DNA of 64,000 nucleotides from Streptomyces sp. NBC_01296 (GCF_035984415.1 NZ_CP130720.1:2976001-3040000), one strand, 5' to 3'; positions 1 through 11,296 are shown, counted from the stretch's first letter. The notes: generated by a model not told the origin, from the letters alone. Translations and numbers: made by a program.

Positions 1-1154
1 CCTGCCGTACGGGCGCGCTCGACGGCCGGGCCGATGGCGGCGGCGACGGCCGCGACGTCCTCCTTGGTGGAGGTGTGGCCGAGGGAGAAGCGCAGGGTGC
101 CGCGGGCCAGCTGCGGATCCGTACCGGTGGCCAGCAGGACGTGGCTGGGCTGTGCCACGCCGGCGGTGCAGGCGGAGCCGGTGGAGCACTCGATGCCCTG
201 GGCGTCCAGCAGGAGCAGCAGGGAGTCGCCCTCGCAGCCGGGGAAGCTGAAGTGCGCGTTGGCCGGGAGCCGGTCGTCCGGGTCCCCGCCGAGGACGGCG
301 TCGGGCACCTCCCGGAGCACGGCGGCGACCAGTTCGTCGCGCAGTGCGCCGATCTCGGCGGCGAACCGCTCGCGCCGCTCGGCGGCGATCACGGCGGCCA
401 CCGCGAAGGCGGCGACGGCAGGCACGTCGAGGGTCCCGGAGCGCACGTGCCGCTCCTGTCCGCCGCCGTGCAGGACGGGTACGGGGCTCTGGTCGCGGCC
501 GAGCAGCAGCGCGCCGATGCCGTACGGGCCGCCGACCTTGTGGCCGCTGACGGTCATCGCGGCGAGGCCGCTGTCGCCGAAGCGGACGTCGAGCTGGCCG
601 AAGGCCTGGACGGCGTCCGAGTGCAGGGGGATCGCGAACTCACGGGCCACGGCGGCCAGTTCGCGGACCGGCATGACGGTGCCGATCTCGTTGTTGGCCC
701 ACATGACAGTGGCCAGGGCCACGTCGTCGGGGTTGCGCGCGACGGCTTCGCGCAGGGCCTCGGGGTGCACGCGGCCGTAGCGGTCGACGGGGAGGTACTC
801 GACCTGGGCGCCCTCGTGCTCACCGAGCCAGTGGACGGCGTCGAGGACGGCGTGGTGCTCGACGGGGCTGGCGAGCACCCGGGTCCGGGCGGGGTCCTGG
901 TCCCGGCGGGCCCAGTAGAGGCCCTTGACGGCGAGGTTGTCGGCTTCCGTGCCGCCCGCGGTGAAGACCACCTCGCTCGGGCGGGCGCCGAGTGCCTCGG
1001 CGAGGGCCTCGCGGGCCTCCTCGACGGTACGGCGGGCGCGGCGGCCGGCGGCGTGCAGGGAGGACGCGTTACCCGTGGCGGCGAACTGCGCGGTCATCGC
1101 CGCAGCGGCCTCCGGGAGCATCGGAGTGGTGGCGGCGTGGTCGAGGTAGGCCAT
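1..1154 (-). CDS. Cysteine desulfurase (NifS/IscS type), 3' end outside window
   Basis: This PLP enzyme removes sulfur from L-cysteine to supply Fe-S cluster or tRNA thiolation pathways. The frame is open from an ATG at 1154 down to base 1, about 384 codons, so the C-terminus lies outside the window. The N-terminus reads [12 protein letters not shown], typical of the family. The PLP lysine is in [10 protein letters not shown] near residue 202, and the catalytic cysteine is in [10 protein letters not shown] near residue 324. Conserved HH and NNEIG segments lie between them. The short active-site loop with TGSAC resembles the NifS/IscS group more than the SufS group. Which sulfur acceptor it serves cannot be told from here; a tRNA thiouridylase gene just outside the window would point to tRNA thiolation. 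Confidence 0.93.
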   Translation of the reverse strand, partial: MAYLDHAATTPMLPEAAAAMTAQFAATGNASSLHAAGRRARRTVEEAREALAEALGARPSEVVFTAGGTEADNLAVKGLYWARRDQDPARTRVLASPVEHHAVLDAVHWLGEHEGAQVEYLPVDRYGRVHPEALREAVARNPDDVALATVMWANNEIGTVMPVRELAAVAREFAIPLHSDAVQAFGQLDVRFGDSGLAAMTVSGHKVGGPYGIGALLLGRDQSPVPVLHGGGQERHVRSGTLDVPAVAAFAVAAVIAAERRERFAAEIGALRDELVAAVLREVPDAVLGGDPDDRLPANAHFSFPGCEGDSLLLLLDAQGIECSTGSACTAGVAQPSHVLLATGTDPQLARGTLRFSLGHTSTKEDVAAVAAAIGPAVERARTA

Positions 1155-1372
1155 GATCCCCCGATTCTACGAGTCCGCTCCACGGGGCCCGACCCCGCGG
1201 GGCCCAGCCCTCCCGCCGGGCCGCATCCGGGCAGCCGCCGGCCGGCCCGGACGGGCCCCGACGGGCCTTGCCCGGACCCCGCTCGGGCCCTTGCCCCCGA
1301 TCGGCCGTTCCCCAAACCCCGCCGGAGCCGCATCCGGCCCGGCCCGGCCGGAACTCCCCGCTCCCCGAGGGG

Positions 1373-2224
1373 TCAGCGGGGGGCGCGGGCCAGTTGGCGG
1401 GACTGGGCCACCAGGCGGTCCGCGGAGTCCCAGACCTCGGCGTCCTCCTCCAGGAAGCCCCCGGCCAGGTTCCGGGTCGTGATGGAGATCCGCAGCGGGC
1501 CCGGGGCCGGGCGGTGGCGGATGTGGGTGGTGAGCTCGATGGTCGGGCTCCAGCCCATCAGGCCCAGGTCGAAGCAGGTCGGCGGCAGCGCGTCCACCGC
1601 GAGCAGCATCGAGAGCGGGTCCGCGTCGCGGCCGTCGGCCAGCTCGAACCAGGCCCGCATCTCGCCCTTCCCCGACGGTGCGCCGAGCGCCCAGCCCGCC
1701 GTCGCCGGGTCCAGCCGCAGCCGCAGCCGGTCCACGATCGCGTTGCTGCCGGGGATCGGGGCCGGGCCGGCCTCCGGGCCGAGGCAGTCGGCGTAGGGCG
1801 GGAGCACCGGCGGGAGCGCCGTGGTGCGGACGTCGTCGGGGAGGGAGGCGAGGTCGCCGTACGAGGCGACGACCCGGATCCGCTCGATCTCGGCGCCGCT
1901 CTCGTCGTACTGGAAGAGGGAGGCCTGGCCGGTGGAGAGGGTGCGTCCCACCCGGACGACCTCGGTGCGGATCACCGCGGGGCCGGGGACCGACGAGGTC
2001 AGGTAGTGCGCGGAGACGGTGAAGGGGTCCGGGTGCGGCAGGGCCGCCGACAGCGCCCGGCCGACCAGGGCCAGCAGATAGCCGCCGTTGACGGCGGTGA
2101 TGATCGTCCATCCGGCGGACAGCTCCGCGTCGTACACGCCGGGCTCGCCCGCGCGGGCGGTGACGGTGGTGTCGCGGTCGAACTCGCTGTTGCCGATGGT
2201 TGCCTGGGCCGCTGCGTATGCCAT
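1373..2224 (-). CDS. Acyl-CoA thioesterase, double hot-dog (TesB-like) family
   Basis: A 283-residue protein that fits the TesB-like double hot-dog thioesterases, which hydrolyse acyl-CoA to free acid and CoA. The first hot-dog half includes NGGYLLALVGRAL near residues 47-59 and the strand-rich stretch around SAHYLTSSVPGP. The second half contains MRAWFELADGRDADPLSML and the DLGLMGWSPTIELTTHIRH strand. No signal peptide or membrane segment is visible, so it should be cytosolic. I see no Shine-Dalgarno sequence before the ATG at 2224, and a TAGTGT hexamer sits just upstream, so the transcript may be leaderless. A 20-bp palindrome at 2245-2264 is a likely operator. The substrate is unknown. Confidence 0.85.
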   Translation of the reverse strand: MAYAAAQATIGNSEFDRDTTVTARAGEPGVYDAELSAGWTIITAVNGGYLLALVGRALSAALPHPDPFTVSAHYLTSSVPGPAVIRTEVVRVGRTLSTGQASLFQYDESGAEIERIRVVASYGDLASLPDDVRTTALPPVLPPYADCLGPEAGPAPIPGSNAIVDRLRLRLDPATAGWALGAPSGKGEMRAWFELADGRDADPLSMLLAVDALPPTCFDLGLMGWSPTIELTTHIRHRPAPGPLRISITTRNLAGGFLEEDAEVWDSADRLVAQSRQLARAPR

Positions 2225-2244
2225 GAATTCGACACTACAACGCG

Positions 2245-2264
2245 AAGCTACTAAGCGGTAGCTT
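2245..2264. promoter_or_regulatory. Palindromic putative operator upstream of the thioesterase gene
   Basis: AAGCTAC and GTAGCTT form a perfect 7-bp inverted repeat separated by TAAGCG, in a locally AT-rich stretch. It lies about 20 bases upstream of the thioesterase start, overlapping where the promoter should be. The shape suits a dimeric TetR-family repressor. The regulator is not evident in this window. Confidence 0.45.
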
Positions 2265-2282
2265 TCCTTTGCTACATGCTGA

Positions 2283-2939
2283 TTACGGCTCTTCGGCCAC
2301 CGAGGAGCGGCGGTTCCAGGCCAGCGGGGCCCGCCAGTGGTAGGTCATGGCGAGGAGCCGGAGCACGAAGGTGGTGACGATCGCGAGGGCGGTGGTCATG
2401 GCGCCCAGCACGCCGAAGCCGATGAACACGGCCACCATCGAGGCGCCGACCATGGCGGGGACGGCGTACATCTCGCGGTCGCGCAGCAGCGACGGCACCT
2501 CGTTGACGAGTACGTCGCGCAGCACGCCCCCGCCGACGGCGGTGGCCACGCCCAGCGCGGCGGACGCGGTGAGTCCGAGGCCGAACTCGTACGCCTTGGT
2601 CGTGCCCGTCACGCAGAACAGGGCGAGGCCGGCGGCGTCGAAGACGTTGATGGCGCGGTTGATCCGCTGCACCTCGGGGTGCAGGAAGAAGACGAGGCCG
2701 GCGGCGATGAGCGGCGTGACGAAGAAGCTGAGCTCGCCGAAGGCGGCCGGCGGGACGGCGCCGATGACGAGGTCGCGGAAGAGGCCGCCGCCGAGGGCGG
2801 TGACCAGCGCGAGGACGCAGATGCCGAACACGTCGAAGTTCTTGCGTACGGCGAGCAGGGCGCCTGCGGTGGCGAAGACGAAGATGCCGGCGAGGTCCAG
2901 GGCATGCTGGATCCCGGGCGGGAAGAGATCGTGGAGCAC
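2283..2939 (-). CDS. TRIC-family cation channel protein (UPF0126/YicG-like)
   Basis: An integral membrane protein of 218 residues with about seven hydrophobic segments. It has the two-fold repeat of the prokaryotic TRIC (trimeric intracellular cation channel) family. Each half carries the GGG-x-x-RD signature: GGGLFRDLVIGAVPP in the first and GGGVLRDVLVNEVP in the second. Bacterial members conduct monovalent cations as trimers; the physiological role in Streptomyces is not settled. The frame is open further upstream to 3089, but that extension is Arg/Gly-rich and overlaps the oppF terminator. I therefore start at the GTG at 2939 (V-L-H-D-L-F), right before the first membrane helix. Confidence 0.88.
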   Translation of the reverse strand: MLHDLFPPGIQHALDLAGIFVFATAGALLAVRKNFDVFGICVLALVTALGGGLFRDLVIGAVPPAAFGELSFFVTPLIAAGLVFFLHPEVQRINRAINVFDAAGLALFCVTGTTKAYEFGLGLTASAALGVATAVGGGVLRDVLVNEVPSLLRDREMYAVPAMVGASMVAVFIGFGVLGAMTTALAIVTTFVLRLLAMTYHWRAPLAWNRRSSVAEEP

Positions 2940-3047
2940 CGCCCCATTGTGCCGTTCGCCTGGCCGTCTGTTCGACGGGCCGGGTCCGCCGCCCCGGCCG
3001 GATGCCCGCCACCCCGGCCGGGCACCCCGCGGCCGGGCGCGGACAAG

Positions 3048-3092
3048 CCGGTGTCCCGGGCTCCGACCGCTACGCGGAACCCGGGACACCGG
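3048..3092 (-). terminator. Terminator hairpin after oppF
   Basis: A perfect 13-bp stem pairs CCGGTGTCCCGGG (3048-3060) with CCCGGGACACCGG (3080-3092). A further 4-bp inner stem (TCCG/CGGA) follows one mismatch. It sits 16 bases past the oppF stop on the minus strand and probably ends the opp transcript. Confidence 0.75.
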
Positions 3093-3107
3093 ACGAGAGG
3101 GGCCCGG

Positions 3108-4192
<1,085 letters not shown>

Positions 4193-4196
<4 letters not shown>

Positions 4197-5307
4197 AGCT
4201 TCGGCGCAATCTCTTCGGTCCAGATCCGGGTCCGCTCCTCCTGCGACATGTGGCAGGCGGACCAGTGCCGGCTGTCGTCCTCGGTGAGCTCGGGCCGCTG
4301 GGTGCGGGTGATGCCGCCCTTGGGGATGTCGGCGTACGGGCAGCGCGGGTTGAAGGCGCAGCCGCTCGGGATGTTGATGAGGCTGGGCGGCGAGCCCTTG
4401 ACCGGGATCAGGCGTTCGGTCTGCTCGCGGTCGATGCGCGGCATGGAGCCGAGCAGGCCCCAGGTGTAGGGGTGGCGCGGTTCGTAGAACACCTTCTCGG
4501 CGGTGCCGCGCTCGATGCACCGGCCGCCGTACATCACGAGGATCTCGTCGGCCATCTCGGCGACCACGCCGAGGTCGTGCGTGATCATGATGACCGCGGA
4601 GCCGAACTCCTTCTGCAGGTCGCGGATCAGGTCGAGGATCTGCGCCTGGACGGTGACGTCCAGGGCGGTGGTCGGCTCGTCCGCGATGAGCAGTTCGGGG
4701 TTGTTGACCAGCGCCATCGCGATCATCGCGCGCTGGCGCATACCGCCGGAGAACTCGTGCGGGTACGCGTCCACGCGCCGGTGGGGCTCGGGGATGCCGA
4801 CCCGGTCGAGCATCTCGACCGCGCGGGTGCGGGCCGTCTTCTTGTCGACGTTCTGGTGGGTCCGGTACGCCTCGATGATCTGCTTGCCGACCGAGTAGTA
4901 CGGGTGCATCGCGGACAGCGGGTCCTGGAAGACCATCGCCATCTTGCGGCCGCGCAGCTTGCGCACGTGGTCCGCGTCGGCGCGTACGAGGTCCTCGCCG
5001 TCGAGCACGACCTGGCCGGAGATGTCCGGGCGGCTGCGGGCGCTGCCGGTGCGGTGCAGGCCCATGATGGCCAGCGAGGTCACCGACTTGCCGGAGCCGG
5101 ACTCGCCGACGATGCCGAGCGTCTTGCCGCGCTCGAGGTCGAAGGAGAGCCCGTCGACGGACTTGACCAGGCCGTCGTCGGTCGGGAAGTGCACTTTGAG
5201 GTCGCGTACGGAGAGGAACGCGGCGTCCTTCGGCGGGCCTGCCTGCTCGGGGACGAACGCGGGCCCGCCGGAGGTGCTTTCGCCGGAGGCGGTGGTGGGG
5301 TTCTCGG

Positions 5308-5311
<4 letters not shown>
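4193..5311 (-). CDS. oppD: Oligopeptide ABC transporter ATP-binding protein OppD
   Basis: The second ATPase of the importer, 372 residues. Walker A is GESGSGKSV, the Q-loop [11 protein letters not shown], the signature [15 protein letters not shown], Walker [13 protein letters not shown] and the switch His THDLGVV. The cysteine-rich C-terminal element ([12 protein letters not shown]) may hold an Fe-S site, as described for the Dpp/Opp ATPases. The first 30 residues are a Gly/Ser/Pro-rich lead-in. The GTG start overlaps the oppB stop by 4 bases and the stop overlaps oppF by 4, so the three proteins should be made in step. Confidence 0.94.
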
Positions 5312-6309
<998 letters not shown>

Positions 6310-6330
6310 TGCAGTCGGCCGCCCGGGGCG

Positions 6331-6365
6331 GGCGGCTGCCGTCCCTTGTGGGAACGGCAGCCGCC
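6331..6365 (-). other. Intercistronic hairpin between oppA and oppB
   Basis: GGCGGCTGCCGT (6331-6342) pairs perfectly with ACGGCAGCCGCC (6354-6365), and an inner CCC/GGG extends the stem. It is GC-rich with no T run. I infer partial termination or mRNA stabilisation that would let more binding protein than permease be made, a common arrangement in binding-protein operons. Confidence 0.6.
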
Positions 6366-6450
6366 GCCTGCGGCCTTCACCTGCCCTTCGGACTAGCGCA
6401 TGTGCGGTGAAGGCACTTGCCTGTTGTTACGTGACGACTCGACCACTCGG

Positions 6451-8214
6451 CTACTTGGCGGCGATGCCGACCGTGGCCAGGTCGATCTTGCCCATGGAGT
6501 CGTTGAAGTAGACGTTCGTCAGACGCGGGTTGTGGTAGACGAAGGCCTTGTCGAAGTTGATCGGGAGGTAGAGAGCCTTCTCCATGACCTTCTTGTTGAT
6601 GTCCGTGTAGAACGGAGCAGCAGCTTCCGGAGTCGCGGCGGCCGCGGCCGTCTTGAACAGCTGGTTGATCTCCGGGTCGTTGATCATCGTGAAGTTGTTG
6701 TTGCCGTTGGGCTGGATGAACGATCCGTCGACGAGCGGCTGCAGGAAGCCCGAGCCGGAGTTGTAGTCGGCGCCCCAGCCCATCACGATGATGCCGTAGT
6801 TCTTCTTCTTCACGTTCTCGGGCGAACCGATCACGGAGGAGGAGAGCTTGCCGTCGTACTGGTCGATGGTGACCTTGATGCCGACCTTGGCGAGCGACGC
6901 CTGCAGGGACTCGGCGGTCTTCACCTCGGGGGCGCGGTTGTTGCGCACCGCGATGGTGGTCTCGAACCCGTCCGGCTTGCCACAGGCCTTGAGGGCCTCC
7001 TTGGCCTTGGCCTCCTGCGGCTCGCCCTTGGTCAGGTTGAAGGGGTCGTAGCTCTTGTCGGCACCGGGGATGCCGGGCGGCAGCATGTTCGCGCCGAGGT
7101 CACCGCTGGTCGGGCCGCCGCGGGCGGTCTGCAGGGACTTCGGGTCGGCCGCGTAGATGACGGCCTTGCGGCACTCGACGTTGTCGAACGGCGCGACCGT
7201 GGTCGGGAAGGCGAAGTAGCGGATGTAGCCCGTGAACGGGTTGTCCGCGTTCTGCTTCAGCTTCTCGTCCTTGAGGACCTTGTTCTTGCCGGCCTGCTGC
7301 ATGCCCGTGCCGTCGATGGCGAGGTCGATGTCGCCCGACAGCAGACGCGCGTCCATGTCGTCCGGGTTGGTGGTCACCGTGAACGAGACCTTGTCCGGCA
7401 GACCCTTGCGGATCGTGTCGGTCTTCGGGTCCCAGTTCTCGTTGCGGACGAAGGTCGCGCCCTTGCTCGCGGTGAAGCTCTCGACCTTGTACGGGCCGGT
7501 GGAGATCGGCTTGTTGGTGTACGTGGCGCCCGTGTCCTTGGCCGCCGGGACCGGCGAGGAGGACGGCATGGCCAGCAGGTAGCTGAAGTCGGAGTTGGCG
7601 CTCGCCAGGTTGAAGACGATCGTCTTGTCGTCCGGCGTCTCGACGGACTTCAGACCCATCTTGTTGGCGTCGGTGTCCTTGTAGGGGCCGGGGTACTTCT
7701 GGCCCTGGTCGAGGATGTCGATCAGGTAGGTGGGACCACCGGACAGCACGTCCTGCGCGAAGACGCGCTCGATGCCGTACTTGAAGTCCTTCGAGGTGAT
7801 CGGCGTACCGTCCTCGAACTTCACGCCGTCCTTGATCTTGAGGGTGTACGTCTTGCCCTCGTTGCTCAGGACCGGCAGGGCCTCGGCGAGGTCCGGGACG
7901 AGCTTGCTGCCGTCCTTGCCCGGCTTGCTGTCGTACGCGAGCAGCTGGCGCACGTAGAGGCGCTGGATGTCCCACACGAAGCCGTAGTAGGCACGCGCCG
8001 GGTCGAGGTAGTCGACGTCCTGCGGCGACCAGAGCTTGAGCTCACCGCCCTTGGCGTCCGAGGGGTTCACCATGGCGGTGGTGGCGGCGTTGAACCCGGC
8101 ACCACCTGCGCCCTTGCCCTCGGTCTTCTTGCCGTCGCTGCCACCGCACGCGGCGGTCAGGGACAGGGCGGCGATCACGGCGGTGATCGCGAATGCCTGC
8201 TTTCTGCGGATCAC
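6451..8214 (-). CDS. oppA: Oligopeptide-binding lipoprotein OppA (BldKB-like, SBP family 5)
   Basis: The extracytoplasmic peptide receptor of the importer, 587 residues. It has a lipoprotein signal (MIRRKQ, a hydrophobic stretch, then LTAAC) with the lipidated Cys at about residue 23, followed by a Gly/Lys linker. The SBP_bac_5 fold is recognisable from LKLWSPQDVDYLDPARAYYG through DGVKFEDGTPITSKDFKYGI and GTGPYKVES-like segments. The GTG start has an upstream GGAGG. In Streptomyces the BldK member of this family imports a signalling peptide needed for aerial growth. This copy resembles that general group, but a role in development is only an inference. Confidence 0.93.
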   Translation of the reverse strand: MIRRKQAFAITAVIAALSLTAACGGSDGKKTEGKGAGGAGFNAATTAMVNPSDAKGGELKLWSPQDVDYLDPARAYYGFVWDIQRLYVRQLLAYDSKPGKDGSKLVPDLAEALPVLSNEGKTYTLKIKDGVKFEDGTPITSKDFKYGIERVFAQDVLSGGPTYLIDILDQGQKYPGPYKDTDANKMGLKSVETPDDKTIVFNLASANSDFSYLLAMPSSSPVPAAKDTGATYTNKPISTGPYKVESFTASKGATFVRNENWDPKTDTIRKGLPDKVSFTVTTNPDDMDARLLSGDIDLAIDGTGMQQAGKNKVLKDEKLKQNADNPFTGYIRYFAFPTTVAPFDNVECRKAVIYAADPKSLQTARGGPTSGDLGANMLPPGIPGADKSYDPFNLTKGEPQEAKAKEALKACGKPDGFETTIAVRNNRAPEVKTAESLQASLAKVGIKVTIDQYDGKLSSSVIGSPENVKKKNYGIIVMGWGADYNSGSGFLQPLVDGSFIQPNGNNNFTMINDPEINQLFKTAAAAATPEAAAPFYTDINKKVMEKALYLPINFDKAFVYHNPRLTNVYFNDSMGKIDLATVGIAAK

Positions 8215-8255
8215 GTTGGTCCAACCTCCATTGGTGGGTGAATCGATGAAGCGGT

Positions 8256-9248
8256 TCAGCTGCCCTTGGGGTCGAGTGCGTCACGCAGCCCGTCCCCGAA
8301 GAGGTTGAACGCCAGGACGGTGATGAAGATCGTGATACCCGGGACCACCATGTACGCGGGGTCGTCCTGGTAGATGGGGATGGCGTCGGAGAGCATCTTT
8401 CCCCAGGAGGCGGTGGGCGGCTTGACGCCGGCACCGAGGAAGCTGAGGGCCGCCTCCGTCAGGATGTTGGTCGGGATGAGCAGCGTCGAGTAGACGAGGA
8501 TCGGTGCGACCAGGTTGGGCAGCAGCTCCTTGATCAGGATGTAGCCGCGGCCGGCGCCGAGGCTGCGGGCGGCCTCGACGTACTCGCGCTCCCGCAGGGA
8601 GATCGTCTGGCCCCGGACGATACGGCCGATGTACGGCCAGCCGAAGAAGCCGATGACGACGATCAGTACGCCCATCCGGACGCCCGAACCCTCGAACCCC
8701 CAGAGGGAGTTGGGGACCACGGAGACCAGGGCGATGGTGAACAGCAGCTGCGGGAAGGCGAGCAGCAGGTCCATCAGGCGGCTGATGAGGCCGTCGACCC
8801 AGCCGCCGAGGAACCCGGCGAGCGCGCCGAGCAGGCTGCCTATGGTGACCGACACGAAGGCCGACAGGAAGGCGACGACCAGGGAGATGCGGGCGCCGTA
8901 GACGATCCGGCTGAACACGTCGCGGCCGTTGGTGGGTTCGACGCCGAGCAGGTAGTCGGAGCTCATCCCGCCGAAGGAGCCGAGCGGCGTGCCCAGGTCC
9001 GGGTCGATCAAGTCTTCGTGGAACTCGTTGGGCGGGTGGCCCAGCAGGCTCGCGATCTGCGGTGCGAAGACCGCCACCAGGATCAGGAAGATCACGACCA
9101 CGCCGCCGGTCAGCGCGACCTTGTCGCGCTTGAGCCGCATCCAGGCGATGCGGCCGGGCGAGCGGCCTTCGATGGCCTTGGCAGGGACGTCGGCTACGGA
9201 CACGGGTGCGGCTGTTTCCGCGCTCGTGTCATGCAGTGGTGCCGTCAT
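8256..9248 (-). CDS. oppC: Oligopeptide ABC transporter permease OppC
   Basis: The second permease, 330 residues from the ATG at 9248 (MTAPLHDTSAE), which has a GAGGGG box upstream. The open frame continues to 9416, but that part is low-quality Arg/Pro sequence. An N-terminal OppC_N segment (GRIAWMRLKRDKVALTGG) is followed by a first helix, the loop with DLGTPLGSFG and DYLLGVEPTNGRDVFSRIVYG, then five helices. The EAA loop is REYVEAARSLGAGRGYILIKEL. It is the first gene of the operon. The order C-A-B-D-F differs from the classical A-B-C-D-F order of enterobacteria. Confidence 0.92.
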   Translation of the reverse strand: MTAPLHDTSAETAAPVSVADVPAKAIEGRSPGRIAWMRLKRDKVALTGGVVVIFLILVAVFAPQIASLLGHPPNEFHEDLIDPDLGTPLGSFGGMSSDYLLGVEPTNGRDVFSRIVYGARISLVVAFLSAFVSVTIGSLLGALAGFLGGWVDGLISRLMDLLLAFPQLLFTIALVSVVPNSLWGFEGSGVRMGVLIVVIGFFGWPYIGRIVRGQTISLREREYVEAARSLGAGRGYILIKELLPNLVAPILVYSTLLIPTNILTEAALSFLGAGVKPPTASWGKMLSDAIPIYQDDPAYMVVPGITIFITVLAFNLFGDGLRDALDPKGS

Positions 9249-9659
9249 CGTGGTGGGGACCCCTCTCGGCCGACGGGTTGCCGGCCCATGCCCGCCGCTG
9301 TGGCGGCGTTGGTGCGGAGTGGCGCTCGGAGTGCGTGGTGACACGCAGGACGCGTGCTGAGGTGCAAGAACTGCAGGAAGTGCGGGACGGAGCCGCAAGC
9401 GAAATGCATATGCCAAACCTGACTTCGCAGGACTGACCGGCTCTTGGGTGGGGAGTCTTCATCGGCGCTGTGAGCAGCCGCCAGACCCGCAGATGAATGG
9501 ATGCGCAACCGTGATGTGAGGGTCGAGTTCCCGTTATCCGGACTTCGCTCTCACCTGAGCGGATCAAGACCGTCCGTTCGGTACGCAATCGGACATGGCG
9601 CGCAACTCGCGGTAGGACCATGCCTTTTGGACCCACAACAGGGATGAAATCCGGACAAG
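9249..9659. promoter_or_regulatory. Gene-free upstream region of the opp operon
   Basis: No convincing gene lies here. GC is lower than in the flanks, especially around 9400-9420 (AAATGCATATGCC) and 9460-9560. Given the operon's direction, the opp promoter should be in this stretch. I could not fix a -10/-35 pair. The short open frames seen here lack codon bias and family resemblance. Confidence 0.5.
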
Positions 9660-9699
9660 CCGAAGGCCGCAGGGAACGGTGGTTCCCTGCGGCCTTCGG
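9660..9699 (-). terminator. Strong terminator after the first SseB-like gene
   Basis: A perfect 18-bp stem pairs CCGAAGGCCGCAGGGAAC (9660-9677) with its complement at 9682-9699 around a GGTG tetraloop. It lies 60 bases past the stop at 9760 on the minus strand. Confidence 0.8.
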
Positions 9700-9759
9700 T
9701 CGGTTCGATACGGATGTCTCAGTGGCCGGGCAGACCCGGACGCGGACGGTGCTTCGGGG

Positions 9760-10500
9760 TCAGTACGCGGGGGCCTGGCCCTCGCGGTCGTAGAAGGGGC
9801 GGCTCTGGGCGCGCAGCCACATCGCGACGGGATCGTGCTCGTCCGCCAGCGCCACCGTGCACACCGGCACGCCCTCGGGGACCGCGCCGACCGACTGGCG
9901 CATCATCTCCCGTACGGATTCCAGCGCGGGCGCGGAGGCGTCGTACAGGTCGAGCCCGACCGCGAGGTACGGCGAGCCCAGCGAAGGCTGCACCCAGGCG
10001 CGGCGCAGCGAGCGGACGGCGGGGGTGCGGTGCGCGTGCTGGGTCAGCAGCCCGTAGAACTGCGGGAGCTCCAGGGCGGGCTCGGACAGCCGCAGCGGGC
10101 CGGCCGGCATCCGGTCGAGGCCCGTGGCGATGCGGCGCAGGTCGGCCCAGGGGATGCCGAGGCCGCCGCCCTGGGCGTGCGGGTTGAGCCACAGGCCCCA
10201 GCGGTCCGGGTAGAGGGCGCGGGCGATGTCCCGGCCGGTGACCACCTCGTAGCCCCGGTTCCAGCCACTGGCGGCCAGCTCCTGGGGGGAGGTCACGCAC
10301 GGCGCGTACCCGAGGCCCTCGACCTCCATGCCGCCGTACTGGGCGTCCGGGGAGCCCGGCCGGCCCTGCCAGAGCAGCATCCACAGGCGGCCCTCGGCGA
10401 GGGCGTGCAGAAGCGACTCATAGCTCTCGTAGCGCCCGGGAGTCACCTGGCGCATCATGTGCTCGAGCTGCCCGGCCGCGGCCGTGCCTGACGCACTCAC
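9760..10500 (-). CDS. SseB-like protein (enhanced serine sensitivity family)
   Basis: A 246-residue soluble protein resembling the SseB family, named after an E. coli gene whose overproduction alters serine sensitivity. The molecular function is not known. The N-terminal half has the SseB_N layout: a helix with LLHALAEGRLWMLLWQG, then a strand-rich section with YAPCVTSPQEL. The C-terminal half (VGLDLYDASAPALESVREMM through VCTVALADEHDPVAMWL) looks like the SseB_C domain. It is followed on the minus strand by a strong terminator. Upstream is a second SseB-like gene, 61 bases away and in the same direction. Both lie next to the glycine/serine operon, which fits the family name. Confidence 0.78.
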   Translation of the reverse strand: MSASGTAAAGQLEHMMRQVTPGRYESYESLLHALAEGRLWMLLWQGRPGSPDAQYGGMEVEGLGYAPCVTSPQELAASGWNRGYEVVTGRDIARALYPDRWGLWLNPHAQGGGLGIPWADLRRIATGLDRMPAGPLRLSEPALELPQFYGLLTQHAHRTPAVRSLRRAWVQPSLGSPYLAVGLDLYDASAPALESVREMMRQSVGAVPEGVPVCTVALADEHDPVAMWLRAQSRPFYDREGQAPAY

Positions 10501-10561
10501 CCGGTACTCCTTCTTCGTCTGCCCGTCGTCCCACCCGTATCCGCACCCAGCTTAAGCGGCC

Positions 10562-11296
10562 CTAAGGGAGGTAGAAGGGGCGTACGCGCGTAACGATGAA
10601 GTCGACCACCGGGTCCTGCACGGCGTCCAGGAGGATCAACTGCACGGGCCAGGGCGGCGGTACCCGGGTCACGGCCCGGCCGAGGGCGTCCATCGGGGCG
10701 TTCCGCATGTCGGGCTCCCATCCCAGCAGCCGGACACCGATGTAGAGCTCCGGGGCCCCGCCCTCGACGCTGGCGAGGCAGCGGTGGGCGGCGGCGACCA
10801 CGCCGGTGGCGCGGAACTCCTCGGCGGCGGCGGTCAGGAAGTCCACCGGGTCTTCCTGCCAGTCGGGCTCGTAGAGCCGGACGCGGCCGCCGGTGGCGGG
10901 TCCGTCGAGCGGGGTCCGGCCGATGCGGCAGAGCTCCGCGACGGCGGGCGGGGGCAGCGGGACGCCGACGGCGCCCTCGGGGTTCACGGCGATGCCGAGC
11001 TGCGGGGGCAGGCCCCGGGCGAACTCGACGGCGGGGGCGACGGCGAAGTCCATGGCGGGTCCGACGCAGGCGCGGAACTGCGCCTCGGAGCTGTAGACGG
11101 GGACGTACGCCGCCCCGTCGATCTCCATGGTGGGCAGCATGAGGCCGGCCCCGTCCGGGCCGCCACCGCCGGGCAGGGGCACCCAGAGCCGGCTCCGGCC
11201 GAGCACCTCGACGATCCGGGCCCCGGCGTCCGCCTGTCCGAGCGCCGCCCCGAGCACCTGCTCCAGCTCGTTGTCCGGCCAGCCGCCGCCCTGCAT
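10562..11296 (-). CDS. Second SseB-like protein
   Basis: A paralogue of the downstream gene, 244 residues with the same two-domain plan. The N-terminal part has LEQVLGAALGQADAGARIVEVLGRS and VYSSEAQFRACVG; the C-terminal part has VAAAHRCLASVEGGAPELYIGVRL and PVQLILLDAVQDPVVDFI. Both copies end in a hydrophobic segment followed by a short R-P-F-Y tail, which suggests a tandem duplication. The ATG at 11296 has a GGAGG five bases upstream. No catalytic motif is visible. The pair is probably co-transcribed. Confidence 0.75.
   Translation of the reverse strand: MQGGGWPDNELEQVLGAALGQADAGARIVEVLGRSRLWVPLPGGGGPDGAGLMLPTMEIDGAAYVPVYSSEAQFRACVGPAMDFAVAPAVEFARGLPPQLGIAVNPEGAVGVPLPPPAVAELCRIGRTPLDGPATGGRVRLYEPDWQEDPVDFLTAAAEEFRATGVVAAAHRCLASVEGGAPELYIGVRLLGWEPDMRNAPMDALGRAVTRVPPPWPVQLILLDAVQDPVVDFIVTRVRPFYLP

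Noticed and set aside
3012..3107. N-terminal extension of the TRIC-family gene up to 3089
   Set aside because: It would run through the oppF terminator and add 50 Arg/Gly-rich residues before the first helix. The GTG at 2939 fits better.
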